A DNA stretch of 64,000 nt from an uncultured Carboxylicivirga sp. (GCA_947503525.1 CANNEA010000002.1:1293679-1357678), one strand, 5' to 3'; positions 25,387-34,854 are shown, counted from the first letter of the stretch. Notes: generated by a model not told the origin, from the sequence alone. Numbers and translations are program-made.

Positions 25387-26562
25387 ATGAAAAAAATACT
25401 ATATACAATCGCTACTGTTTTAATGATTTTTGCGGTAGCCTGCGAAAAAGAAAACACACCCAAAAACTGGGATGAGAATTTAATTGATCTCGATGTGTCT
25501 TTCACTGACGTATCAAGCCAGATAGGTATTGCCAATAGCTATGAGTTTGTTAATAATACGCCTGAACTGAGTTATATCGAGTGGGATTTTGGTAACGGAA
25601 CAACACTTCGACAGGAGTCTGGTATTATTATTTACACAGTTGATGGAACTTATCAACCAAAAGTAACTGCAGTTTATGGAAATAGAGTAAACGAAAAAAC
25701 TTTCGATGAAATATCAGTTACGGCAGAAGAGCTAATTATGGTTAGTCATGTCTCTACTCCGGGAGAAGCGGGAGAAGAAAATTTAAGACAACTGAAGATA
25801 AATGCAGATGCATCAACCGTCTTTACAGAAAGTCGTTGGGATTTTGGTAGTGGTACCTGGGTAAATTCTACAACCACCGATACAGTTGTACGCTATCTGG
25901 ATGCCGGTACATACACTGTTAAGTATGAAGCCAGGGTTCAGGAAGCAATATTAAGCGCAGAGGCCACTATTACAATTGCAGATGGTAATATCCAAAAAGA
26001 AAGTGTATTGTTTAACAATTTTGATGATTCCCCTGCCTATCCGGGCTCATGGCTAGAGGCGAATGGTGATACAAAGTTGTTTAACGACTATAATCCGGGA
26101 ACCAACCCGTATGAATTTGACGGAAGCAATGTGCTACTGATGGGTAAAACCGGAGGTTGGTGGACCGAAGGTCGCTATGAATTGTCTAATGGTGCACTTA
26201 ATTTTTCTGACGAATATACAGAAGTTGCACTTCGTGTTTATTTAGAAGGTAGTACTGTAAACATTGGAGGAGCAGATTACAACTTTGATATGCCAGAAAA
26301 TGAAAGGTTATTAAAGATTGGCCTTACAACTATTGACTCCTGGGATGGGCGTGTTGAAGTAGAAGAAACCATTAGCGCAACAGATGCATGGGTAGATATC
26401 TCATTTGATTTCACAGACAAAGATTTTTCGCATGGTAACATTAATCCGTCAGACATTAAATATCTATGGGTAATGCTAAGTCATGGTAAGGGAACACATG
26501 GCGTGATCTATGTGGATGATATCGTTCTAAAGAAAGAATATCCGGGAATTAAAAAGCCATAG
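25387..26562 (+). CDS. PKD-domain surface lipoprotein, paralogue of the preceding protein, 391 aa
   Basis: The lipobox AVAC puts the lipidated Cys at residue 19. Two PKD-like units are visible ('SYIEWDFGNGTTLRQESG' near residue 59 and 'SRWDFGSGTWVNSTTTD' near 155). The C-terminal beta-sandwich is homologous to the neighbour's ('FNNFDDSPAYPGSWLEANGDTKLF', 'NVLLMGKTGGWWTEGRYELS', 'IKYLWVMLSHGKGTHGVIYVDDIVL'). A tandem duplication with an added PKD unit is the simplest explanation. It is likely a second surface glycan-binding lipoprotein of the locus, 30 bases downstream of the first. Confidence 0.8.
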   Translation: MKKILYTIATVLMIFAVACEKENTPKNWDENLIDLDVSFTDVSSQIGIANSYEFVNNTPELSYIEWDFGNGTTLRQESGIIIYTVDGTYQPKVTAVYGNRVNEKTFDEISVTAEELIMVSHVSTPGEAGEENLRQLKINADASTVFTESRWDFGSGTWVNSTTTDTVVRYLDAGTYTVKYEARVQEAILSAEATITIADGNIQKESVLFNNFDDSPAYPGSWLEANGDTKLFNDYNPGTNPYEFDGSNVLLMGKTGGWWTEGRYELSNGALNFSDEYTEVALRVYLEGSTVNIGGADYNFDMPENERLLKIGLTTIDSWDGRVEVEETISATDAWVDISFDFTDKDFSHGNINPSDIKYLWVMLSHGKGTHGVIYVDDIVLKKEYPGIKKP

Positions 26563-26580
26563 TTACTTGTATTGGAAAAT

Positions 26581-26612
26581 GCAGAAAGGTGATAATCTAA
26601 ACATCTTTCTGC
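26581..26612 (+). terminator. Intercistronic hairpin before GH5 gene
   Basis: GCAGAAAGGTG (26581-26591) pairs with CATCTTTCTGC (26602-26612), with one G-T pair, over a 10-base loop. What follows is TTACTCTC, not a T-run, so it may tune expression between the binding-protein and enzyme genes. Confidence 0.5.
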
Positions 26613-26643
26613 TTACTCTCAAAAATTAAAACCAGCAAATAAG

Positions 26644-29600
26644 ATGCGATATACATTCCTTTTTATAGCAATAACATTAAGCCTTTTTGCAGTCCATGCT
26701 CAAACACTGACCACAGATGGTATGCTTATAAAAGATGACCAGGGGCAAAAGGTTATCTTACGGGGTATTGGCACCGGTAACTGGGTGTTGATGGAAGGCT
26801 ATATGATGAAAACTGCTGGTGTAGCAGGCACACAGCACGAGTTTCGTGAAAAACTAACAGAGGCTATTGGTGAGGCCGCTACTGATGAATTCTTCGAACT
26901 CTGGTGGAATAACCATATGACCAAAGCGGATGTTGATTCCATGGCCAAGTGGGGGTTTAACAGTTTGCGTATAGCAATGCACTACAATCAGTTTACACCT
27001 CCGATTGAAGAAGAAAGTGCTTCTGATCTGAGCTCGAAAAACTATACCTGGTACCAAAGTGGTTTCGATAGGGTGGATGATGTATTGAGTTGGTGCGAAG
27101 CCAACAATATGTACCTGATTCTGGACTTACATGCTGCACCGGGAGGACAAGGCCGTAATGCTGATATCTGTGATTACGATCCCGACAAGCCTTCTTTATG
27201 GGAAGATGTAAACAACCGCCATAAAATGGTGGCCTTATGGAGTAAGTTGGCCGAAAGGTATAAAGATGAGCCGTGGATTGGTGGCTATGATCTATTGAAC
27301 GAAACCAACTGGGATGAATTAAAGGACAATGGTAATGAAATGTTATGGAGCCTACTCGAAGAGTGCACGGATGCAATAAGAGCGACAGGTGACGATCATA
27401 TTATTTATCTGGAAGGCAACGACTGGGCCAATAACTACGACGGTTTACCAGATCCTTTGTGGGATGACAATATGGTGATTAGTTTCCATAAATACTGGAA
27501 TAATGTAGATGCCAACTCACTGGATTGGATTATCGAAAAAGGGGAACACTACAATGTGCCTCTATGGCTCGGCGAAAGCGGTGAGAATTCAAACGTTTGG
27601 TACACCCATCTTATTGAACTGTGTGAAAGTAAGAACATAGGATGGTCGTGGTGGCCGGTTAAAAAGAACGGTATCAACAACGTGATGTTTGTGGAGGAGC
27701 CAGCTGCTTATAAGCAATTGATTGATGGATGGAGAAGCAGTGAAACATCTGATGACCTTACCGGACAAGCTGCAATTGATGCAGTTACAGAATGGGCCAA
27801 CATGCATAAGATTGAAAATGTAACCGTTATGCATGATGTTATTGATGCCATGATACGTCAGCCTCACACTTATGATACAAAGCCATATAAGAAACATAGC
27901 GTAGGTGATTTAACATGGTTTGCCGACTATGATATGGGACGCAATGGATATGCCTATTGGGATACTGATACGGCAAACCTAAGTCAGGTGACTGAATATA
28001 CAGATTGGAATGCAGGCTGGGCTTATCGTAGCGATGGTGTTGATATACAACATACCTCAGACAAAAATCAAGATGGTTCCTTTGTTGGTGCGCCTTATAA
28101 TGTAGGCTGGACAGCTGATAATGAATGGATGCAATACACCATTAACAATCCTGCAGAACAAGCTTACACACTAAACATTCGCCATTCAGGTAATGCCTCA
28201 AAGTTTAGGTTAATGGCCAATGGTGTGGATATAACATCGGTATTGGAGGTACCTTCTACTGCCAACTATGACAACTGGGCAACAACGCCGTTTGAAAATA
28301 TCATTTTGCCCGCAGGAGAGCTTAAAGTTGTGTTTTATATAGAGCAAGGCGGTTCGAACTTTAACTATTTCGAATTTACTGATCCTAAAGCAATTGATAA
28401 TGTAGAGTTTAAAGCCTTTTCTTCTGAAATCAGTACCGCCGGGGATAAGTTATTTCTCACACTCAATAAAGCCGTAAGTTCTGGTGGAGAATTGCAAATA
28501 AACGATTTTACATTATCGGGTAATACAAGTAATGGGGTGGAACTAAATGCCGTAAAAGTAAATGCTGAAAACGCGAAGATATTAGAGTTCTCACTTAATA
28601 ATACCTTTACTTACTTTGATGAGGTGGCATTGAGCTACGCAGGCACCAGTGTTAAATCAGGCGCACAGGCATTGACAAATTTTTCTAATCTGGCGGTGGC
28701 CAATACTTTACCATTGCGCCATGCATTACCGGGCAAAATACAAGCCGAAGATTTCCATGTTAATTATGGATTTACTTTTGAAAACACCTCAGATGAGGGA
28801 GGTGGCCAAAATTCATCTCATGCACGTGACGGGTATTACCTGGACTACTTGATAACAGTTCAGAACACAGCCTATTACGATTTAAGCTTACGCATAGCCA
28901 CCGAACACAATGCTCCAAAGCTATCCATGTGGTTAAGTGATGATGAGGGGCTAACATTTAACTCTGTTGCCGAATTTAAATTAAGCAGCACAGGTGGTTG
29001 GGGCACATGGGAAACCCAATCCGGCCCAACACTCTTGTTAAATAAAGGAAACTATCATCTTCGTCTAAAGGTGGAACAGCAGGAGCATAACCTCAATTGG
29101 TTCGAATTTAAACAGGCAAGCGAAACCATTTCAGATGATCCGGATGAGATTTATTCAGCAAGCAATTTTAATATAGCATATGAATCTCCATCCTGTTACC
29201 AATTGGATAATGGCAGTATTACTATTCTAAGTAAAGTTGCTCCAATAAATGTGATCTTAAACGATGGGAGTACACATCCCATCAGTCAGAACATCGAGTA
29301 TACAATAAACGATCTGGCTGCAGGAGAATATTCTCTTGTAGCCACATCCATTAATAACTATGAAAGTTACCATACAGTAATATTAAAGGAAGCAGAAGCA
29401 TTAAAAAGTAAAGCTACTGTAGAAGGAAGCAGTGTTTCATTTACCATTGAAGGAGGCGAAGCACCGTATACTTTGAATGTAAACGGACAAACACATACCT
29501 CCAACACCACCTTATTTACTCTAAAAAACTTATCGCCGGGAAAGTATTCAGCAAGCATACAAGACAATAATCAATGCTCTGAAAACTCAGACTTGTTATT

Positions 29601-29856
29601 TACAATCCGATCCATAGAATTATATCCCAATCCGGTCAACAATGGAATATTATATGTCAATTGTCCAGTCTCAATGGAAGAGCAAAAGTATTTGGTTGAG
29701 ATTTATTCCATTAATGGCCAGTTGATTTCATCGAAACTATATGAGGCCGTAAATAGCCAAATCACACTCAATGTAAGCCGATTGACAAAAGGAACTTATC
29801 TATTAAAACTATCTAATGATAGCCAGGTAGAAACCAACAGCTTTATAGTGCTATAG
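26644..29856 (+). CDS. GH5-family glycoside hydrolase with two CBM-like domains and a T9SS sorting domain, 1070 aa
   Basis: Secreted glycanase. A signal peptide ends at VHAQ (residue 20). Residues ~25-365 form a GH5 barrel: 'RGIGTGNWVLMEGYMM', 'FNSLRIAMHYNQF', 'LILDLHAAPGGQ', acid/base E220 in 'DLLNETNW', 'VISFHKYWNN' and nucleophile E311 in 'LWLGESGENS'. CBM6-like jelly rolls follow at about 440-580 ('WTADNEWMQYTI...NFNYFEF') and 695-822 ('KIQAEDFHVNYG...NLNWFEF'), then an SprB-repeat-like stretch and a T9SS type A sorting domain (990-1070, 'ELYPNPVNNGILYVNC...GTYLLKL'). Probably acts on beta-glucan at or outside the cell surface; the subfamily cannot be fixed by eye. Confidence 0.88.
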   Translation: MRYTFLFIAITLSLFAVHAQTLTTDGMLIKDDQGQKVILRGIGTGNWVLMEGYMMKTAGVAGTQHEFREKLTEAIGEAATDEFFELWWNNHMTKADVDSMAKWGFNSLRIAMHYNQFTPPIEEESASDLSSKNYTWYQSGFDRVDDVLSWCEANNMYLILDLHAAPGGQGRNADICDYDPDKPSLWEDVNNRHKMVALWSKLAERYKDEPWIGGYDLLNETNWDELKDNGNEMLWSLLEECTDAIRATGDDHIIYLEGNDWANNYDGLPDPLWDDNMVISFHKYWNNVDANSLDWIIEKGEHYNVPLWLGESGENSNVWYTHLIELCESKNIGWSWWPVKKNGINNVMFVEEPAAYKQLIDGWRSSETSDDLTGQAAIDAVTEWANMHKIENVTVMHDVIDAMIRQPHTYDTKPYKKHSVGDLTWFADYDMGRNGYAYWDTDTANLSQVTEYTDWNAGWAYRSDGVDIQHTSDKNQDGSFVGAPYNVGWTADNEWMQYTINNPAEQAYTLNIRHSGNASKFRLMANGVDITSVLEVPSTANYDNWATTPFENIILPAGELKVVFYIEQGGSNFNYFEFTDPKAIDNVEFKAFSSEISTAGDKLFLTLNKAVSSGGELQINDFTLSGNTSNGVELNAVKVNAENAKILEFSLNNTFTYFDEVALSYAGTSVKSGAQALTNFSNLAVANTLPLRHALPGKIQAEDFHVNYGFTFENTSDEGGGQNSSHARDGYYLDYLITVQNTAYYDLSLRIATEHNAPKLSMWLSDDEGLTFNSVAEFKLSSTGGWGTWETQSGPTLLLNKGNYHLRLKVEQQEHNLNWFEFKQASETISDDPDEIYSASNFNIAYESPSCYQLDNGSITILSKVAPINVILNDGSTHPISQNIEYTINDLAAGEYSLVATSINNYESYHTVILKEAEALKSKATVEGSSVSFTIEGGEAPYTLNVNGQTHTSNTTLFTLKNLSPGKYSASIQDNNQCSENSDLLFTIRSIELYPNPVNNGILYVNCPVSMEEQKYLVEIYSINGQLISSKLYEAVNSQITLNVSRLTKGTYLLKLSNDSQVETNSFIVL

Positions 29857-29877
29857 AGCTCATTAATACAAAGAAAT

Positions 29878-30537
29878 ATGCGAACACAGATAATAATTTT
29901 AAGTTTAATGGTGGTTTTAATGGGATGTGGAAAATCTGAGGAGGTCAACCTTCCACCAACACAGCCAACATTGCTTTCTCCTGCGGATGGAACAAGTTGT
30001 GAATCATTAAAGCCTTCTTTCACATGGGAAGCAAGTGATCCGGAAAAAGATGAAATAACATATACCTTCTGGTTAGGAACTAGTGAAACAGATCTTAGCA
30101 TTGCAAAGGATGGCTTACAAAATGCACGCTACATTCCGACAAACAAGCTATTAATGTCAACCGTGTATTATTGGCAGGTTGAAGCCCACGATGGTACGTC
30201 AGGAACCTTAAGTGAAGTCATGTCATTTAGCACCACTGGTGAAGGAGAAAGCGGTGATCTTCCATCTCGACCAGTCATTGTAGCTCCCACAAATGATGTG
30301 GCATCAGGTAATATTACCTTTAGTTGGCAAGCCTCAAGCAAAGGCGAAGGAAGCATAGTATATGATCTGTACATCAAACATGGTGCTGCCTCTGATTTTT
30401 CGGTGCTTGAAGAAGGAACAAGTAATACATCGCATACGGCCGATTTAGCAGCGGGTACACTTAGCTGGTATGTGGCGGCCAGAGATAGCAGGGGCCAGAT
30501 GGCTCAGAGTACAACCATAAATATCACACTTAATTAA
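29878..30537 (+). CDS. Lipoprotein with two FN3-like domains, 219 aa
   Basis: The lipobox LMGC lipidates Cys17. Two repeated fibronectin-type-III-like units follow: 'PTQPTLLSPADGTSCESLKPSFTWEASDPEKDEITYTFWLG...STVYYWQVEAHDG' and 'PSRPVIVAPTNDVASGNITFSWQASSKGEGSIVYDLYIKHG...LSWYVAARDSRG'. These are common extracellular spacer or binding domains. There is no catalytic signature. Between GH5 and GH3 on the same strand, it may help bind glycan or position the enzymes at the surface (inference). Confidence 0.75.
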   Translation: MRTQIIILSLMVVLMGCGKSEEVNLPPTQPTLLSPADGTSCESLKPSFTWEASDPEKDEITYTFWLGTSETDLSIAKDGLQNARYIPTNKLLMSTVYYWQVEAHDGTSGTLSEVMSFSTTGEGESGDLPSRPVIVAPTNDVASGNITFSWQASSKGEGSIVYDLYIKHGAASDFSVLEEGTSNTSHTADLAAGTLSWYVAARDSRGQMAQSTTINITLN

Positions 30538-30628
30538 ACAGACCTTAAGTATTGACCAACAGTAGACCAATGAAGCCTTTTTATTACACCCATAAAAGAT
30601 GGCATTCGACATAAACAACTAAACAAAA

Positions 30629-30729
30629 GAAACGAGCCATGCGAAAGGATTCAGTTAAAAGCTGATTTTTTCGAGGTGAGTTCTATCCCGATAGCTTTTT
30701 GGGAGACCATTGTAAGTAAATACAGACAC
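30629..30729 (+). promoter_or_regulatory. Repeated structured 5' leader, copy B, before GH3
   Basis: Box GAAACGAGCCATG (30629-30641), stem CGAAA (30642-30646)/TTTCG (30669-30673) with ATTCAG/CTGAT inside, GTGAGTTC (30676-30683), then the degenerate palindrome TCCCGATAGCTTTTTGGGA (30686-30704). The ACACACA loop is absent, so this is the most diverged copy. The box is still 101 nt from the GH3 ATG. Confidence 0.5.
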
Positions 30730-33051
30730 ATGAAAAATACATTCGCCATAGTTGCAGTTTTACTATTAGCATTCTCTTTTTCCTCATGCAAAAAAGAAAA
30801 TAACAACTCCCCATATGAACTTGAGATTGAGAGTTTGTTGGCTAAAATGTCCATTGAAGAAAAGGTAGGTCAAACGGCACAGTTTACCTTGGATGTAATC
30901 GGTGAAGGAGAGAATATCTACTCTAGTCATTTCCCATTTAAACTGGATGAAATGATGCTTAAAGATGTTATAGAGAATAGAAAGACCGGCTCTATTCTTA
31001 ATACTGCATCTAACACTCCGCTTTCTTTAGCTGAGTGGCACGGTGTTGTTAGTCGAATACAGGAATTAGCAATTGAAACCACCGGTATACCGGTAATCTA
31101 TGGTATTGATGCCATACATGGAACAACGTATACTCAGGGGGCTACATTTTTTCCTCAACAAATAGGACAAGCAGCTACTTTCAATAGAGATCTGGTGCGT
31201 AGAGGGGCTGAAATAACAGCCTATGAAACCCGTGCATCCAATCTACCCTGGAATTTTTCTCCGGTATTGGATTTAGGAAGAAATGCGGCCTGGCCAAGAA
31301 TTTGGGAAACCTATGGTGAAGATGTCTTCCTGATTTCGGAAATGGGACAGGAAGTGATTAAAGGATATCAAGGTAATGACAGGAATAATGTTGACAAACA
31401 ACATGTGGCAGCGTGTTTAAAACATTATATGGGCTATGGTACACCAGTGAATGGAAAGGATAGAACGCCTGCCAATATTCCACAGACGGATTTGATTGAG
31501 AAGCATTACGAGCCTTTTGTAAGAGCTGTTGAGGCTGGTGCACTCTCAGTTATGGTAAATTCCGGAATTGTCAACGGAGAGTCAGTACATGCCAGTTATA
31601 ATTTCATCACAAAAATGCTTAAGCAGGATTTAAATTTTGATGGTGTGGTGGTAAGCGACTGGCAAGATGTCAACAACCTATATGAGCGGGACAGAATAGC
31701 TAAAAGCGATAAGGAAGCTGTTAAAATTGCATTTAATGCAGGCATAGACATGGCCATGGTTCCTTATGATATTGACTATACCGATTACTTAATTGAATTA
31801 GTTAATGAAGGAGAAGTGTCCATGTCCAGATTGGATGATGCGGTACGACGTGTCTTGCGTTTAAAATTTCGCTTAGGATTATTTGATAAACCGGTTTTTG
31901 AATGTGCAGAATATGATCAGTTTGCAAGCAATGAAAGTAAGGCTGCAGCACGAATGACTGCCGAAGAATCAATTACTCTATTAAAAAATACGGAAAACCT
32001 GCTTCCTCTTTCTGCCAATAAGCGTGTTTTGCTTACTGGACCTAATGCTCACTCACTACGCACCTTACAAGGGGGATGGACACTCTCGTGGCAAGGCGAA
32101 AAGGTGGAGCGCTTTATAGATAATAGAAACACTTTTCTGACATCAATACAAAAACATGCACAGGATGTGGTTTATGCACCTGGTGTATCTTATAAAAAAG
32201 ATGCCTATTGGAAAGAGGAAAATGTTAATATAGATGAAGCTGTTCAGGCGGCGCGAAATGTGGATGTCATCATTGCCTGTGTTGGTGAAAATACTTATAC
32301 CGAGAAACCGGGAGACCTGAACGACCTTTCATTGTCGCAAAATCAGCAAGACCTGGTTAAGGCTCTAGCTAAAACTGGTAAGCCTATTGTTTTGGTGCTT
32401 AATTCTGGTCGCCCACGAACGATAGCTAACATTGAAGCTCTGACTCAGGCCATTGTTCAAACCTACCTTCCAGGCACATTTGGTGGAGAAGTCACTGCAG
32501 ATATCTTATATGGGATAACAAATCCGTCGGGTAAGCTACCCTATACTTATCCGAAATACCCTAATTCATTATTTAATTACGATTACAAACCGGCAGAGAA
32601 CCGAACGGAAATGGAAGGTGCTTACGACTATGGAGCCGTGCAGGATTTACAATATGGTTTTGGTCATGGGCTTAGCTATACATCCTTTGAGTACAGTAAT
32701 TTAAAAGTTGATAAAAACGAATTTTTGCCGAGCGACAAACTGATATTCTCAGTAGATGTACGTAATGCAGGAGATAGAGCCGGGAAAGAAACAGTCTTGC
32801 TGTTTACATCTGATTTGTATGCCTCTATAACACCGGATAATCGTCGATTAAAGGGTTTTGAGAAAGTTGACTTACAGCCAGGTGAAACAAAAACGGTGCA
32901 GATTGAAGTGAAGGCCTCTGACCTTGCCTTTGTCAACCTGGCGGGTGAATGGGTACTTGAAGAAGGAGAATTTAAAGTTCAGGTAGAAAAAGAGGTGTTG
33001 TGTATTAATGCCATCCAAAGCAGCAAATGGACAAATGCTTTTAGGCGCTAA
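30730..33051 (+). CDS. GH3-family beta-glucosidase-like lipoprotein, 773 aa
   Basis: The ATG at 30730 gives a lipoprotein signal (lipobox FSSC, Cys20); the in-frame ATG at 30676 lies inside the repeated leader and is rejected. Domain 1 (about 30-370) is a TIM barrel with 'GIPVIYGIDAIHGTTY', 'TRASNLPWNFSPVLDLGRN', 'AACLKHYMGYG' and the nucleophile D310 in 'VVVSDWQDV'. A beta-alpha sandwich ('ESITLLKNTENLLPLS...NKRVLLTGPNA') and a C-terminal FN3-like domain ('FSVDVRNAGDRAGKETVLLF') complete a BglX-like arrangement. It probably releases glucose from oligosaccharides at the periplasmic side or cell surface. It fits with GH5 in the same locus. Confidence 0.93.
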   Translation: MKNTFAIVAVLLLAFSFSSCKKENNNSPYELEIESLLAKMSIEEKVGQTAQFTLDVIGEGENIYSSHFPFKLDEMMLKDVIENRKTGSILNTASNTPLSLAEWHGVVSRIQELAIETTGIPVIYGIDAIHGTTYTQGATFFPQQIGQAATFNRDLVRRGAEITAYETRASNLPWNFSPVLDLGRNAAWPRIWETYGEDVFLISEMGQEVIKGYQGNDRNNVDKQHVAACLKHYMGYGTPVNGKDRTPANIPQTDLIEKHYEPFVRAVEAGALSVMVNSGIVNGESVHASYNFITKMLKQDLNFDGVVVSDWQDVNNLYERDRIAKSDKEAVKIAFNAGIDMAMVPYDIDYTDYLIELVNEGEVSMSRLDDAVRRVLRLKFRLGLFDKPVFECAEYDQFASNESKAAARMTAEESITLLKNTENLLPLSANKRVLLTGPNAHSLRTLQGGWTLSWQGEKVERFIDNRNTFLTSIQKHAQDVVYAPGVSYKKDAYWKEENVNIDEAVQAARNVDVIIACVGENTYTEKPGDLNDLSLSQNQQDLVKALAKTGKPIVLVLNSGRPRTIANIEALTQAIVQTYLPGTFGGEVTADILYGITNPSGKLPYTYPKYPNSLFNYDYKPAENRTEMEGAYDYGAVQDLQYGFGHGLSYTSFEYSNLKVDKNEFLPSDKLIFSVDVRNAGDRAGKETVLLFTSDLYASITPDNRRLKGFEKVDLQPGETKTVQIEVKASDLAFVNLAGEWVLEEGEFKVQVEKEVLCINAIQSSKWTNAFRR

Positions 33052-33184
33052 GATGAAGTGTTTGAAAGAATGATAAATACTTGATCAGCCAATGCTGAAC
33101 TAACTATTAAACCCTTAAATATTGCCTTATAATCAATTCCAAAAGTGGAATCAAATCAGTTAATAAAATCTTAAATCAAGTGTT

Positions 33185-34771
33185 ATGAAAAAAAACTTTA
33201 CAAATTTATTACTTGCGTTTTTTTTAGTTGGATTTACTTCAACTAATATGAGTGCTCAAAATGTATTTGCTGATTACGAAACTGTTACTCCTGATGGGGT
33301 TGGAACTTTCGGAGGTTCAGTATATAGTGTGGTCGGAAATCCTGACAAAACCGATCCAAATACCAGTGATAATGTCGGTAAGTTTGTAACTGCTGGTGAA
33401 ACATGGGAAGGCATCTTCTGGACGCCTGGTGGGAATATTGATTTTACAGGGACTAAAGTTTTTACAATGCACGTTAAAGCTCCTGTAAATGGCGATATTA
33501 TCTTTAAACTCGAAAAAGCAGATGATGCGAATACAAATGTTGAAGTAACCAGCCAATATACCGGCTCAGGAAGTTGGCAAGAAGTATCTTTTGATTTTAC
33601 TTCACAAAGTCCGGTTAATGATCTATATGGAAAAATAGTAATTTTTATGGATTATGGTGGAACTGATGTAAATGACTGGTTATTTGATAATTTAACAGGG
33701 CCAGCATTGCTCTCTGATGGTTTAGTTGATTTAACTTTTCAAGTTACGGATAAATTAAATTCAACTTCTATGTCTGTTGATTTTGATGGTGCAAATACTG
33801 TATTAACAAATGATGAGGGTATTTGGTCAGCTACAGTAACAAATGTAGCATTGGGTAATTATACCTGGGATTTAAATGTGGATGGAAGTTCATATAAAAC
33901 AGGTATTGTTTGTGAAATTCCTTTAGATATAGATGCTGTTACAACAAAATATAAAGTTGCAAATACAGATTTAGTTATTGGTAAAGTAGCTAGTGCTCCT
34001 TTAATTGATGGTGTGATTGATGGCATGTGGGATAATGTTGTCGCTACTGATATGAGCAATGTCTTTAATGGTGGTTTTGATGATGCTGCTGATCATTCGG
34101 CCAACTTCAAAGCAGTATGGGATGCCACGAATTTGTATGTACTTATTGAAATAACTGATCAAACATTATATAGTGAATCAGGAAATGAATGGGACTTGGA
34201 TTGTGCTGAAGTATTGATTGATATTGATAATGCTGGTGGCAACGGTTATGATAACGATTATCAAGTTCGTTATGTATGGAATCAAGCTAATTCTGGTAAA
34301 GGTACAAGCGCACAAGCTAATGTTCTTGGCGGTTGGCTTATTGAGATAGCTCTCCCTTGGACTTATTTCGATGAAAATTATACAGCTCTTGAAGGAGCCT
34401 TAATAGGTATGGACGTGTCATCGACTGATAATGATGGTAGCGGCAGAGATGGAACACATGCCTGGATGGCTACTGAAGATAATGGGTGGTGGAATCCAGC
34501 TGTTTTTGGTCAGGTTGAGCTTGGCACATTGGTTTCTACCGATATTTTGGAAAATAAGGTAGTACAGCTTCAAATATACCCAAATCCAGCAAGCGATGTA
34601 TTAAATATTCAGGGTCTTGAAGAAGGAACTTTAGTTGAAATTTACGGTGCAGCTGGTAGCTTGCTTAAGAAGGTTCAACTTTCTGGAGGAACTGTAAATG
34701 TATCCGATCTTGCCAAAGGTGTATACTTTGTATCTGCCAATGGAGCAACATCTAAGATCATTAAGAAATAA
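33185..34771 (+). CDS. Secreted CBM9-like domain protein with T9SS sorting domain, 528 aa
   Basis: A signal peptide ends at MSAQ (residue 25). Residues about 26-185 form a beta-sandwich like carbohydrate-binding domains ('WEGIFWTPGGNIDFTGTKVF', 'WLFDNLTGP'). The middle has a short strand-rich domain, and about 265-440 matches a CBM9/sugar-binding-like domain ('APLIDGVIDGMWDNV', 'KAVWDATNLYVLIEITDQ', 'WDLDCAEVLIDIDN', 'WLIEIALPW'). The C-terminus is a T9SS type A domain ('LQIYPNPASDVLNIQGLEEG...AKGVYFVSANG'). No hydrolase motif is seen, so it is probably a secreted binding protein of the same polysaccharide locus. The gene looks more A+T-rich than its neighbours. Confidence 0.75.
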   Translation: MKKNFTNLLLAFFLVGFTSTNMSAQNVFADYETVTPDGVGTFGGSVYSVVGNPDKTDPNTSDNVGKFVTAGETWEGIFWTPGGNIDFTGTKVFTMHVKAPVNGDIIFKLEKADDANTNVEVTSQYTGSGSWQEVSFDFTSQSPVNDLYGKIVIFMDYGGTDVNDWLFDNLTGPALLSDGLVDLTFQVTDKLNSTSMSVDFDGANTVLTNDEGIWSATVTNVALGNYTWDLNVDGSSYKTGIVCEIPLDIDAVTTKYKVANTDLVIGKVASAPLIDGVIDGMWDNVVATDMSNVFNGGFDDAADHSANFKAVWDATNLYVLIEITDQTLYSESGNEWDLDCAEVLIDIDNAGGNGYDNDYQVRYVWNQANSGKGTSAQANVLGGWLIEIALPWTYFDENYTALEGALIGMDVSSTDNDGSGRDGTHAWMATEDNGWWNPAVFGQVELGTLVSTDILENKVVQLQIYPNPASDVLNIQGLEEGTLVEIYGAAGSLLKKVQLSGGTVNVSDLAKGVYFVSANGATSKIIKK

Positions 34772-34815
34772 GAATAAGCCTTTATTCTGCAAAATACCTT
34801 ATTAGTATTGCAATT

Positions 34816-34854
34816 GAAGTGGAGATGGTTGAAAGATGGTCTCCACTTCTTTTT
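34816..34854 (+). terminator. Rho-independent terminator of the polysaccharide locus
   Basis: GAAGTGGAGA (34816-34825) pairs perfectly with TCTCCACTTC (34840-34849) and is followed by five Ts. Confidence 0.8.
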
